12,423 nucleotides of DNA from Spirochaetia bacterium. GTDB lineage: Bacteria > Spirochaetota > Spirochaetia > PWKH01. Below are positions 1 through 7,031 of the stretch, in pieces. The notes beneath the pieces are model-generated. The model made no database searches, was not told the origin of the DNA, and saw nothing but the letters and a program-made list of their open reading frames with translations. Every line of letters begins with the position of its first letter. Position 1 is the first letter of the stretch. The stretch covers positions 1 through 12,423 of the forward strand of contig JAIPFS010000024.1 of the NCBI GenBank assembly GCA_021736545.1, given 5' to 3'. The position numbers and the translations under genes were made by a program.

Positions 1-75
1 AGGTATCAATACCCCAGGGCAAGCCCTGGACCCAGGAGGCTTCGCCTCCTTTGCCGCCCCAAGGGGCGGGGTATT
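1..75. repeat. GC-rich nested palindromic intergenic repeat
   Basis: Three adjacent inverted repeats lie inside a fourth. AATACCCC (8-15) can pair with GGGGTATT (68-75). Inside are CCAGGGC/GCCCTGG (14-20 and 23-29, centre AA), AGGAGGC/GCCTCCT (34-40 and 44-50, loop TTC) and CCGCCCC/GGGGCGG (54-60 and 63-69, centre AA). All arms are perfect. The element is far richer in G+C than the AT-rich genes around it, which is typical of dispersed REP-like repeats. It lies about 200 nt beyond the 3' end of the threonine-synthase-like gene and could also stop its transcript. Bases 76-160 continue with shorter arms (TTCCC 86-90 / GGGAA 102-106; GTTCC 85-89 / GGAAC 108-112) and a repeated CTCTCGCTC word, so the element may be longer. 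It may also run past the left edge. Bases 161-279 are AT-rich and hold no gene that I can see. Confidence 0.7.
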
Positions 76-279
76 TCTCCTTGCGTTCCCTGCTCTCGCT
101 CGGGAATGGAACCTTCTCATTGCTTCCGCTCCTCTCGCTCCGTTTGGGAATAAACTTGTAAGAAGGATTTTTCTGTTTAATTCAATTTGTTTTTATACAG
201 GAAAAAAAATTCCTAAGATAGAAACTGAGATGGTTGAATCAGTGAGATTAAGAGAAATGAGAACAAATTTGAATAATGC

Positions 280-1506
280 TTATCGTTTGAAAAAAGATTT
301 CATGCTTTCGATATCGGGATCAATAGATCGGGGAATTTCAACTCTGCCTCTGAATATATCCATGTCCTTGAAGCCGATTCCTGTAAGCAGTACAAGAATA
401 TCAGCATCCTCTCCGTATGTTTCTTTAAGATATTCTTTGTCATGCAGGAAACCCGCCCAGGAAGCTGCTGCCGCCGGTTCAACAAAAATCCCGGCCTCTT
501 TTGACAGTTCCAGCTGGGCGGAAAGTATGGCATCATCAGTTACTTCAGATGCCCAGCCGCCATTTTCAGTAATTGCTTCGGCTGCATATATACCGCTAGC
601 CGGGGAACCTACGGAGATTGAATCTGCAATAGTAGATACTGCGGGTAGATTTCGATATTCACCACTTTTCCAAGCCTTGCTTATGGCATTGCTCCCTTCA
701 GACTGGCAGCAGACAAGCTTTGGTAGATTTGATATTAATCCAGCATCTTGAAGATCTTTAAAGCCTTTATGTATTCCGGAATAAATTACTCCGTCCCCAA
801 CAGGAACATAAATAATTTCAGGAATATCTCTGCCATATTGGTTGAAAATCTCAATCGAAACACTTTTTTTACCTTCAACTGTCATAGGATTATAAGCTGT
901 GTTTCTATTTATCCCTCCGAAAAGCTCCGTGTAGGCAATTGATAATGAGAAAGCTTCATCATAGCTTCCTTTTACCGGTACCACGGAAGCTCCAAAGAGT
1001 ACTGACTGCATAAGTTTATTTTCAGGGGCAGTTTCCGGTACAAAGAGAACTATATCAAGACCATATGCAGCTCCGGCACATGCCATTGCTGAACCAGCAT
1101 TTCCAGTGGATGCCAAAGCAACGCTGGATTCGTTGAAATGAACAGCTTGGGCGGCAATCAGTTGTGATGCTCTATCTTTAAAAGAACCTGAAGGATTATT
1201 TCCTTCGAGTTTGCAGAAAACATGAGAAAAACCATATTTATTAAGCAAATTATCCGGTTTAACTAATGGAGTATTTCCCACTGGATACACATCAGGAGTT
1301 GGAACAGTATAGGGAAAGAAGTCAAAAGGGGTGACGGATTCTTTATCCCTCAGAGAAAGGAGTTCTTCTTTATTGTAAATGATATTAAGATTTCCTATGG
1401 AAAAATGGTCTTTGGGGGTTTTGCTGGAACATTCAGGACAGGTATACAGTATAGAATCTCCGGGATATTCTTTTCCGCAATTTTGGCAGACATAAGAAAA
1501 ATTCAT
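280..1506 (-). CDS. threonine-synthase-like PLP enzyme with N-terminal zinc ribbon
   Basis: A 408-aa fold-type II PLP enzyme. Residues 7-26 form a zinc ribbon (C7, C10, C23, C26), as in many short threonine synthases. The PLP lysine is K110 in GSFKDR, the hallmark of the threonine synthase/threonine dehydratase group. STGNAG (133-138) is the substrate/carboxylate loop, and PVGDG (235-239) is the likely PLP phosphate-binding loop. Automatic pipelines would probably call it ThrC, which converts O-phosphohomoserine to threonine. No homoserine kinase or dehydrogenase is beside it, and it sits next to another PLP enzyme facing a purine-catabolism operon. It may therefore act on a different beta- or gamma-substituted amino acid, for example 2,3-diaminopropionate; that is inference. 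The start is supported by GAGGAG on the minus strand (1516-1521), 9 nt upstream. The stop is TAA. The fold and PLP chemistry are secure; the substrate is not. Confidence 0.9.
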   Translation of the reverse strand: MNFSYVCQNCGKEYPGDSILYTCPECSSKTPKDHFSIGNLNIIYNKEELLSLRDKESVTPFDFFPYTVPTPDVYPVGNTPLVKPDNLLNKYGFSHVFCKLEGNNPSGSFKDRASQLIAAQAVHFNESSVALASTGNAGSAMACAGAAYGLDIVLFVPETAPENKLMQSVLFGASVVPVKGSYDEAFSLSIAYTELFGGINRNTAYNPMTVEGKKSVSIEIFNQYGRDIPEIIYVPVGDGVIYSGIHKGFKDLQDAGLISNLPKLVCCQSEGSNAISKAWKSGEYRNLPAVSTIADSISVGSPASGIYAAEAITENGGWASEVTDDAILSAQLELSKEAGIFVEPAAAASWAGFLHDKEYLKETYGEDADILVLLTGIGFKDMDIFRGRVEIPRSIDPDIESMKSFFKR

Positions 1507-1555
1507 AATAATGTTCTCCTCTGTAAAGATATCTGCAAAGATAATTGTTTGTAGT

Positions 1556-1589
1556 TCAGGTATTCAGATTTTCAAGCTGGATAACCTGA
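1556..1589 (-). promoter_or_regulatory. hairpin in the 5' leader of the threonine-synthase-like gene
   Basis: Arms 1556-1567 and 1577-1589 are complementary over about 12 pairs, with one bulged base and one imperfect pair, around a 9-nt loop (1568-1576). It lies between the candidate promoter (1609-1638) and the start codon at 1506, so it would fold in the untranslated leader. No run of U follows it on the minus strand, so it is not a normal terminator. It might be a leader regulatory structure or an mRNA stabiliser. I could not match it to a known riboswitch. Confidence 0.35.
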
Positions 1590-1608
1590 TGCTGAAACCT
1601 TTAAAGAC

Positions 1609-1638
1609 ATTTTAAAATAAATACTGCGTAAGTTACAA
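1609..1638 (-). promoter_or_regulatory. candidate sigma70-type promoter for the threonine-synthase-like gene
   Basis: Read on the minus strand, a -35-like TTGTAA (1633-1638) is followed after 18 nt by TAAAAT (1609-1614), one mismatch from TATAAT. It lies about 100 nt before the start codon and just downstream of the strong hairpin at 1663-1695. That is where a separate promoter would be needed if the hairpin stops transcription from the upstream gene. The -35 is weak and the spacer is long, so the call is tentative. Confidence 0.35.
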
Positions 1639-1662
1639 TGAAATGCTGAAATGAATTTGAAA

Positions 1663-1701
1663 TCCCCTGATACATGATGTGCTTGTATCAGGGGACTTTT
1701 T
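1663..1701. terminator. strong hairpin between the two PLP genes, probable terminator
   Basis: Arms TCCCCTGATACA (1663-1674) and TGTATCAGGGGA (1684-1695) pair perfectly over 12 bp around a 9-nt loop. On the plus strand five T follow (1697-1701), which gives the better intrinsic-terminator shape. Read in the direction of both flanking genes (minus), only ATTTCAAATT follows, a poorer U-tract. It begins about 100 nt beyond the stop of the 489-aa PLP gene. Likely roles are termination or partial termination of that transcript, end protection, or blocking antisense transcription from the left. Confidence 0.65.
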
Positions 1702-1796
1702 AAAGTAAATGCTTAAAATTTCTAGTTCACTATTTCAGTTAGCTCTTAATTAACAGGCAATAAGAAGCAATCAAGTTTTTAAACATGGAGAAATTT

Positions 1797-3266
1797 TCAG
1801 TCTTCCAGAATTCCTACTTCTTTATTGAAATCAGTAATCAGAGAATCAATCTTTGGAGTCAGTGCCTGGATATTCGTCCAATAATCTCTGTCATACCATT
1901 GTGCATTTAATTCATCAAGGTTTTTACCCTGCTGTTCAATCCAAGTATAGTATTTTAAATTATGAATACGCAGCTTATCATAGTAACCAAGTTCTTCAAC
2001 ATTATCAGTCTTTTGACTCATGAGTGAGGATGCATAAATACGTGCTGCATCTTCATTGGTAAAATGACCAAAATTATTATGCATTTCCTTAACACGGGAA
2101 CCATACAATTCGATTGAATCAGTAAGAACCGTTACTATGATATCATCTTCCTCCATTTCATAGTACTTAGCCATTTTAATAGCACCAATAACATTACCTA
2201 TTCCGGAAATTCCCCAAAGCTCAAGCTGATCAATAGTTTCCTGGGGTACTCCTTTTTTCAGCAGAAATTCTTTCCCTTTTTCTTCATTGAATAGTCGCAG
2301 GATGTCCATACAGTCATTATCATCTATAGCTACAACCATATCAGTGTTTTTGACATTATGGATCCACGGTACATGTTTATCGCCGATACCTTCAATACGA
2401 TGGCCTCCAAAACCGTTTCTCATGAGAGTAGGACACTGTAGTGCCTCTGCAGCTGCTAATTTAATATGCGGATAGAGTTTTTTCAGATAATCACCCGCTG
2501 CAAGGGTTCCACCGGATCCGGTTGCTGTCAAATATCCTCTCACTCGTTCCGGGGAGGGTGCTTCCTTCTTCAGCATCTCTTCAATAGCATTTGCTGTTAT
2601 TTCATAATGCCAGAGATAATTACCGAATTCATCAAACTGGTTGAAAATTACTATATCATCACCCCGTTCTGCAGTCAGTTCATGACATTTGTCAAAGATT
2701 TCCTTAACATTGCTTTCACAGCCGGGGGTGGCAATAACTTCTCCAGCCACCGATTTTAACCATTCAAATCTTTCCTGACTCATCTCTTCAGGAAGGATGG
2801 CTATTGAATCGCATGCTAATAGAGCTGAGTTATATGCTCCGCCTCTGCAGTAGTTCCCTGTGGAGGGCCAAACTGCTTTCTGTTTTGTAGAATCAAAGTT
2901 ACCAGTTACTAAAGAAGGGGCAAGGCATCCATAAGTAGCTCCTACTTTATGAGCACCCGTGGGGAACCATTTCCCCACTAAAGCTAAAATTCGTGCTTTG
3001 GTACCAGTTAGGGAACTAGGAAGTTCTATATAATTAACATCGCCGAAAGTCCCTCCCTGCTCGGTGGGTTCATTTTTCCAAGTAATCCTGAACAAGTTTA
3101 CTGGGTCAACATCCCAAAGACCAGTCTTGGACAGTTTCTTCTTAATTGAATCAGGCACAGAGTTAGGATCCTTCATTTCAGCAAATGTAGGGTAAACAAT
3201 GGATCTTTCACGACATCTTTGAGCATTTTTCTCTTTTACGTCGGGATTCATAGTTAAATCGATCAT
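1797..3266 (-). CDS. cysteine-synthase-like fold-type II PLP enzyme, substrate unknown
   Basis: A 489-aa cytosolic enzyme of the cysteine synthase/tryptophan synthase beta superfamily. The PLP lysine should be K107 in PTGAHKVGA. STGN (135-138) is the substrate carboxylate loop, and TGSGGT (249-254) is the glycine-rich phosphate loop. HRIEGIG (289-295) closely resembles the HKIQGIG segment of O-acetylserine sulfhydrylases. It is much longer than cysteine synthases (about 310 aa), with roughly 70 extra N-terminal residues and about 100 C-terminal residues rich in Tyr and Trp. It is not YgeX, which has a different sequence. I do not know a characterised member. Its divergent position beside ygfK suggests a beta-elimination or beta-replacement on an amino acid from purine breakdown, such as 2,3-diaminopropionate or serine; this is inference. 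Start: GGAGG on the minus strand (3277-3281), 10 nt upstream. Stop: TGA. Confidence 0.9.
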   Translation of the reverse strand: MIDLTMNPDVKEKNAQRCRERSIVYPTFAEMKDPNSVPDSIKKKLSKTGLWDVDPVNLFRITWKNEPTEQGGTFGDVNYIELPSSLTGTKARILALVGKWFPTGAHKVGATYGCLAPSLVTGNFDSTKQKAVWPSTGNYCRGGAYNSALLACDSIAILPEEMSQERFEWLKSVAGEVIATPGCESNVKEIFDKCHELTAERGDDIVIFNQFDEFGNYLWHYEITANAIEEMLKKEAPSPERVRGYLTATGSGGTLAAGDYLKKLYPHIKLAAAEALQCPTLMRNGFGGHRIEGIGDKHVPWIHNVKNTDMVVAIDDNDCMDILRLFNEEKGKEFLLKKGVPQETIDQLELWGISGIGNVIGAIKMAKYYEMEEDDIIVTVLTDSIELYGSRVKEMHNNFGHFTNEDAARIYASSLMSQKTDNVEELGYYDKLRIHNLKYYTWIEQQGKNLDELNAQWYDRDYWTNIQALTPKIDSLITDFNKEVGILED

Positions 3267-3385
3267 GTATATCTTTCCTCCGAATTTACTTCTACAGAAA
3301 TATTAGAATAAAAAAATGAAATTAATACAAAAAAACAAGTAAAAAATTTTGCAATAATTAATTAATATAATATCCCTGTATATTC

Positions 3386-3414
3386 TCTATATACTAAAAA
3401 ATATGATACGTCAA
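3386..3414 (-). promoter_or_regulatory. candidate sigma70-type promoter for the 489-aa PLP gene
   Basis: On the minus strand TTGACG (3409-3414) matches the -35 consensus at five of six bases. A 17-nt spacer then leads to TATAGA (3386-3391). The -10 is only fair; TATATA two bases closer is an alternative. The distance to the start codon at 3266 is about 120 nt, leaving a long AT-rich leader. Confidence 0.5.
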
Positions 3415-3514
3415 GAAAAATTGCTGCAAAATTTCTATTTTTCAAAAACAGTATAGTACATATTTCTTTTTCGTTTCAATTCTAATTATTGTTGCAGAAT
3501 GTTGCGTTTTTTGG

Positions 3515-3542
3515 TTGACAGAACCGTGTGACAGGGTAAAAT
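3515..3542 (+). promoter_or_regulatory. likely sigma70-type promoter for the ygfK operon
   Basis: TTGACA (3515-3520) is a perfect -35 box. After 16 nt comes TAAAAT (3537-3542), one mismatch from the -10 consensus. Transcription would start near 3550, about 50 nt before the ygfK start codon. This is the strongest promoter-like sequence in the window. The tandem GTTGC words (3491-3505) lie directly upstream, a position suited to an activator. Confidence 0.65.
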
Positions 3543-3602
3543 AAAAAAAGAAAATGGAAGTAGGCTATATCAAAAGTTTACCATATCCAATCAGGAGATT
3601 AT

Positions 3603-6600
3603 ATGAGTGATATTATGAGACCCGTTCCTTTTACAGAGCTCTTGAAAAGAGTATTTATGGAATATCGTCAGTCAAACACGATTTTCGGTATAGATAAAGA
3701 AGATTTTTTTATTAAAAGAAATGAGAAAGAAGTCTCCATTCTCAACCAGACTTGTGTTACTCCTGTAGGGCCTGCAGCTGGTCCGCATACACAGCTTGCA
3801 CAGAATATTATTGCATCTTATCTTGCAGGGGGCAGATTCTTTGAATTAAAAACTGTTCAGAAACTTGATCATCTTGAAATAGAAAAACCTTGCATTGATG
3901 CTAGAGATGAAGCTTACAATGTTGAATGGTCGACAGAGTTTACCCTTGAAAAAGCTTATGATGAGTATGTAAAAGCCTGGATAATTCTTCATGTTTTAGA
4001 TGCCGTTTTTCAGGAGAGGTATACAGGAGAGCCCTCCTTTATTTTCAATATGAGTGTGGGATATGATTTAGAGGGAATTAGAACTCCAAAAATGCAGCAT
4101 TTTATTGATGGAATGATTGATGCCGAAACTCAGGGTGTCATGGACTCTTATATAAAGCAGTTGCAGGATATACTTGAAAAAAGTGATTTAATTGAAGGAC
4201 TTTTCAGTAAAGAGTTTATTAATCAGAATCTTGAATCTGTGAAAAAACGAATAGATTCAATCTCCTATTCAATTTCACCTTCTTTAACTTTGTCCACTAT
4301 GCATGGCTGTCCTCCTGATGAAATTGAATCCATCTGTAAGTATATGCTTTCAGAAAAGAATCTTGATACTTTTGTAAAACTTAATCCTACACTACTGGGC
4401 TACGATAAGGTTCGCGAAATTCTTGACAGCCTCGGTTATGATTATCTTCACATCAGCAGAGAATCTTTTAACCATGATCTTCAATTTAATGATGCTGTTT
4501 CCATGATTAAGCGCCTTCGTGAAACCGCTGATAATGCAGGAAAAAAATTCGGTGTGAAACTTTCCAATACTCTTGGTTCAGTAAATGATCAGGGAGTGCT
4601 TCCCGGCGACGATATGTATATGTCAGGAAGAGCCTTGTATCCTTTGACAATTCATACCGCTTCAAAATTATCAGATCATTTTGATGGTGAATTACGGATT
4701 TCTTATTCCGGAGGAGCGAATGTACGGAATGTAAGAAAATTGTTTGAAGCTGGAATACGCCCAATTACAGCTGCTACAGAGTTATTAAAACCTGCCGGTT
4801 ATCTCAGACTGGCTGATATGGCTGAGGAGATTGAAGAAAGTGAAGATTGGGATGTTTCACTTGTGGATAATGAAAAACTTAGATTATTAGCAGAGGAATC
4901 ATTAACAGAGGATTACACGCAGAAATCATATCGCGGTGAAGATATAATAAGCACAGGGGATGCCTTGCCTCTGCTTGACTGCTATATCGCTCCATGTACT
5001 GCTGCCTGTCCAATACATCAGGATGTACCTGAATATATATACTTAACTGGACAGAAACGTTTTGCTGAGGCACTTGAAGTTATTTATGAAAAGAATGCTC
5101 TCCCAAATATTACTGGTCATATTTGTGATCATCAATGTATGTACAATTGTACAAGAATGGATTACGAAGGAGCCGTTGAAATTAGAGAAATGAAAAGAGC
5201 TGCAGTTGATAACGGTTTTGAAGATTATATGAAATTATGGAAAAAACCTGAAAAGAATGGCATGAAAGCGGCAGTAGTAGGAGCCGGACCAGCAGGACTT
5301 TCTGCAGCTTATTTTCTAGCACAGGCAGGTTTTGAAGTCAGTGTTTTTGAGCGGGAAGAGCATGCCGGAGGGGTTGTTCAGTATGTAATTCCTTCATTCA
5401 GGCTGCCTCAAAAAGCTATAGAAGATGATATTGAATTTATAAAGGCGCATGGTGTTACGTTCCATTTCGGGGCAGATGTTGAGCAAGTTTCTAGACAGAA
5501 CCTCCTGAAAGAGGGATATGATTATCTCATTTATGCCGTTGGAGCGGAAAAAGATAACACTATGAGAATTGATGGAGATACTGAAGGCTTAATTGAATCT
5601 CTGTCATTCCTTAAAAATTTTAGAAAAAGTTCATCTTCTTTGGAGCTCGGCAGCCACGTACTGGTTGTCGGCGGCGGAAATACAGCCATGGACAGTGCCC
5701 GTGCCGCTGTTACAGTTCCTGGTGTTGAGCAGGTAAACCTCGTATACCGCAGATCCCCCAAAGAAATGCCGGCGGACTTAGAAGAGTATGAAAATGCCGT
5801 AAAAGATGGAGTGAATTTTTATTTTCTTACAAATCCCGAATCGTTTGACAGATATAATAGAACTGTTACATGCCGGGTGATGAAACTTGGAGCTCCTGAC
5901 AGCAGCGGACGCAGGCGACCGGAAAAAACTGATAAAACTGTAACTATTACAGCCGATACAATAATTACTGCGGTAGGAGAAAAAGTTGATAGCGATATGC
6001 TCAAGAATATCGGATTACCTGTGGACGAAAAGGGTTGGGGAATCGTTTCTGAGGATTTGGAAACACCGATAGAAAATGTATATCTCATTGGAGATGCTCA
6101 GACTGGTCCGTCTACGGTTGTCCAATGTATTGCTGCAGCAAGAAAAGCGTGTGATTCGATTATAGAAGATGTGATAGGTTCAGAAGCCGCTGGGAATGCT
6201 GCAGGTGATATTCAGGATTTCATATCAGATGAGTACTCTTCAGCATCAGATCCAACAGCATCAAATAATGAAAGTGTTGATCATGGAGAAACAGAAAGTG
6301 ATGAAAGTAGTTTTCATGATTATGATGCTGTTACTGAACTGGAAGAGGAAGAGAATGCCTTTTTCAAGGAAATTAGAGATAAAAAACGAGGATTCCTGCC
6401 GTCAATTTTTCCGGAGAATCTACGTATGGATAATAATGCTGATGGAGAATTTGCTGAACGTGAAGCGGCTCGATGTCTGGAGTGCTCATATATATGTAAT
6501 AAATGTGTTGAAGTATGTCCGAACAGGGCTAATATCGCAGTAGATGTTCGGGATTTGGAAATGTTTGATAATCCTTTTCAGATAATTCATATTGATGGGT

Positions 6601-6899
6601 ACTGTAATGAATGCGGTAATTGTGCAACTTTCTGTCCATGGGAAGGGAAACCGTATAAAGATAAATTTACCTTGTTCAATCTTAAGGAAGATTTTGATAA
6701 TTCTGATAATTCAGGTTTTATAGTTTCGGAAAACGATGTACTGATTCGATTACATGAAGAAGAATTCAGTTTCAGGTTAAATGAAAAGGGTCTTATTAAC
6801 AATGAGGGAAATACCAGTTCCGTGCCTGTAGAGATAACCGAGCTGATCAATCTCATCATTGTTGAACATGCGTATCTGCTGGGCAGCTTGAATACCTAG
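3603..6899 (+). CDS. ygfK: YgfK-family Fe-S/flavin oxidoreductase ('putative selenate reductase subunit')
   Basis: A 1098-aa multidomain redox enzyme. Residues 1 to about 450 look like a TIM-barrel, FMN-oxidoreductase-like domain. A helical ferredoxin domain of the GltD/dihydropyrimidine dehydrogenase type follows, with C460, C465, C469P and C508, C512, C516. The FAD Rossmann motif is GAGPAG (560-565) and the NAD(P)H motif is GGGN (690-693). Two C-terminal 4Fe-4S sets are C958, C961, C965, C968, C972P and C1001, C1004, C1007, C1011P. These are the parts of dihydropyrimidine dehydrogenase, but with the barrel first. The family name comes from E. coli selenate work; clusters containing it are linked to anaerobic urate breakdown, so reduction of a purine-derived ring or electron delivery to the hydroxylase is likely. 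It is longer than E. coli YgfK (about 1030 aa), and an acidic linker at 860-921 probably explains this. AGGAG (3593-3597) lies 5 nt before the start. First gene of the operon. Confidence 0.95.
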   Translation: MSDIMRPVPFTELLKRVFMEYRQSNTIFGIDKEDFFIKRNEKEVSILNQTCVTPVGPAAGPHTQLAQNIIASYLAGGRFFELKTVQKLDHLEIEKPCIDARDEAYNVEWSTEFTLEKAYDEYVKAWIILHVLDAVFQERYTGEPSFIFNMSVGYDLEGIRTPKMQHFIDGMIDAETQGVMDSYIKQLQDILEKSDLIEGLFSKEFINQNLESVKKRIDSISYSISPSLTLSTMHGCPPDEIESICKYMLSEKNLDTFVKLNPTLLGYDKVREILDSLGYDYLHISRESFNHDLQFNDAVSMIKRLRETADNAGKKFGVKLSNTLGSVNDQGVLPGDDMYMSGRALYPLTIHTASKLSDHFDGELRISYSGGANVRNVRKLFEAGIRPITAATELLKPAGYLRLADMAEEIEESEDWDVSLVDNEKLRLLAEESLTEDYTQKSYRGEDIISTGDALPLLDCYIAPCTAACPIHQDVPEYIYLTGQKRFAEALEVIYEKNALPNITGHICDHQCMYNCTRMDYEGAVEIREMKRAAVDNGFEDYMKLWKKPEKNGMKAAVVGAGPAGLSAAYFLAQAGFEVSVFEREEHAGGVVQYVIPSFRLPQKAIEDDIEFIKAHGVTFHFGADVEQVSRQNLLKEGYDYLIYAVGAEKDNTMRIDGDTEGLIESLSFLKNFRKSSSSLELGSHVLVVGGGNTAMDSARAAVTVPGVEQVNLVYRRSPKEMPADLEEYENAVKDGVNFYFLTNPESFDRYNRTVTCRVMKLGAPDSSGRRRPEKTDKTVTITADTIITAVGEKVDSDMLKNIGLPVDEKGWGIVSEDLETPIENVYLIGDAQTGPSTVVQCIAAARKACDSIIEDVIGSEAAGNAAGDIQDFISDEYSSASDPTASNNESVDHGETESDESSFHDYDAVTELEEEENAFFKEIRDKKRGFLPSIFPENLRMDNNADGEFAEREAARCLECSYICNKCVEVCPNRANIAVDVRDLEMFDNPFQIIHIDGYCNECGNCATFCPWEGKPYKDKFTLFNLKEDFDNSDNSGFIVSENDVLIRLHEEEFSFRLNEKGLINNEGNTSSVPVEITELINLIIVEHAYLLGSLNT

Positions 6900-7031
6900 A
6901 AACTTTGGTTCAGCTTACTAAGAATAAAGGCTTGTTGGGAATAATGGGAAAAAGACTAGATGTAAAATCTTGTTTAACTCTGAAAAGCATTTCGATCATT
7001 AGATAATATTTTTGGAGTATAGGAGAGCTGT

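Larger units (their letters stand above)
3267..3602. other. divergent intergenic control region
   Basis: A 336-nt, strongly AT-rich gap between the PLP gene (left) and ygfK (right). It contains no gene. It carries one candidate promoter for each direction, about 100 nt apart between their -35 boxes. Possible operator words are TTGCTGCAA (3421-3429, an odd-centred palindrome), TTGCAA (3349-3354), and GTTGC repeated at a 10-nt step (3491-3495 and 3501-3505). TGCAATAATT (3350-3359) is an imperfect inverted copy of AATTATTGTTGCA (3484-3496). A shared regulator of both transcripts is plausible but unproven. I saw no sigma54-type promoter. Confidence 0.55.

Noticed and set aside
1..120. A minus-strand frame starting at ATG 118-120 and open to the left edge (40 codons)
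   Set aside because: It consists mostly of the palindromic repeat. Its Pro/Arg/Ala-rich translation reflects the GC-rich repeat and not a protein.
230..751. A 173-codon open frame on the plus strand
   Set aside because: It lies almost entirely antisense to the threonine-synthase-like gene, whose catalytic motifs are intact. The plus frame shows no recognisable domain or ribosome binding site.
1797..1799. TGA stop of the 489-aa PLP gene as a possible selenocysteine codon, given the selenium-linked neighbourhood
   Set aside because: Readthrough adds only a few codons before another stop, with no motif and no hairpin at the right distance. No other in-frame TGA occurs in the genes.
3267..3602. 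A sigma54 promoter in the divergent region, as might be expected for nitrogen-source genes
   Set aside because: No GG-N10-GC pattern with TGGCAC/TTGCA-like elements was found on either strand; the sigma70-type matches are better.
3554..3610. An 18-codon upstream frame overlapping the ygfK start, a possible leader peptide
   Set aside because: It has no good ribosome binding site, no run of a regulatory amino acid and no associated terminator hairpin.
6196..6543. A 115-codon open frame overlapping ygfK in another frame
   Set aside because: It spans the acidic linker and the ferredoxin cysteines of YgfK. Its own translation is Met/Ile/Gln-rich without a motif, so it is a by-product of the repetitive codons there.
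6900..7031. A possible internal promoter or terminator between ygfK and ssnA
   Set aside because: GATAAT at 7002-7007 resembles a -10 box, but no acceptable -35 lies 16-19 nt upstream. No stable hairpin with a T-run is present.
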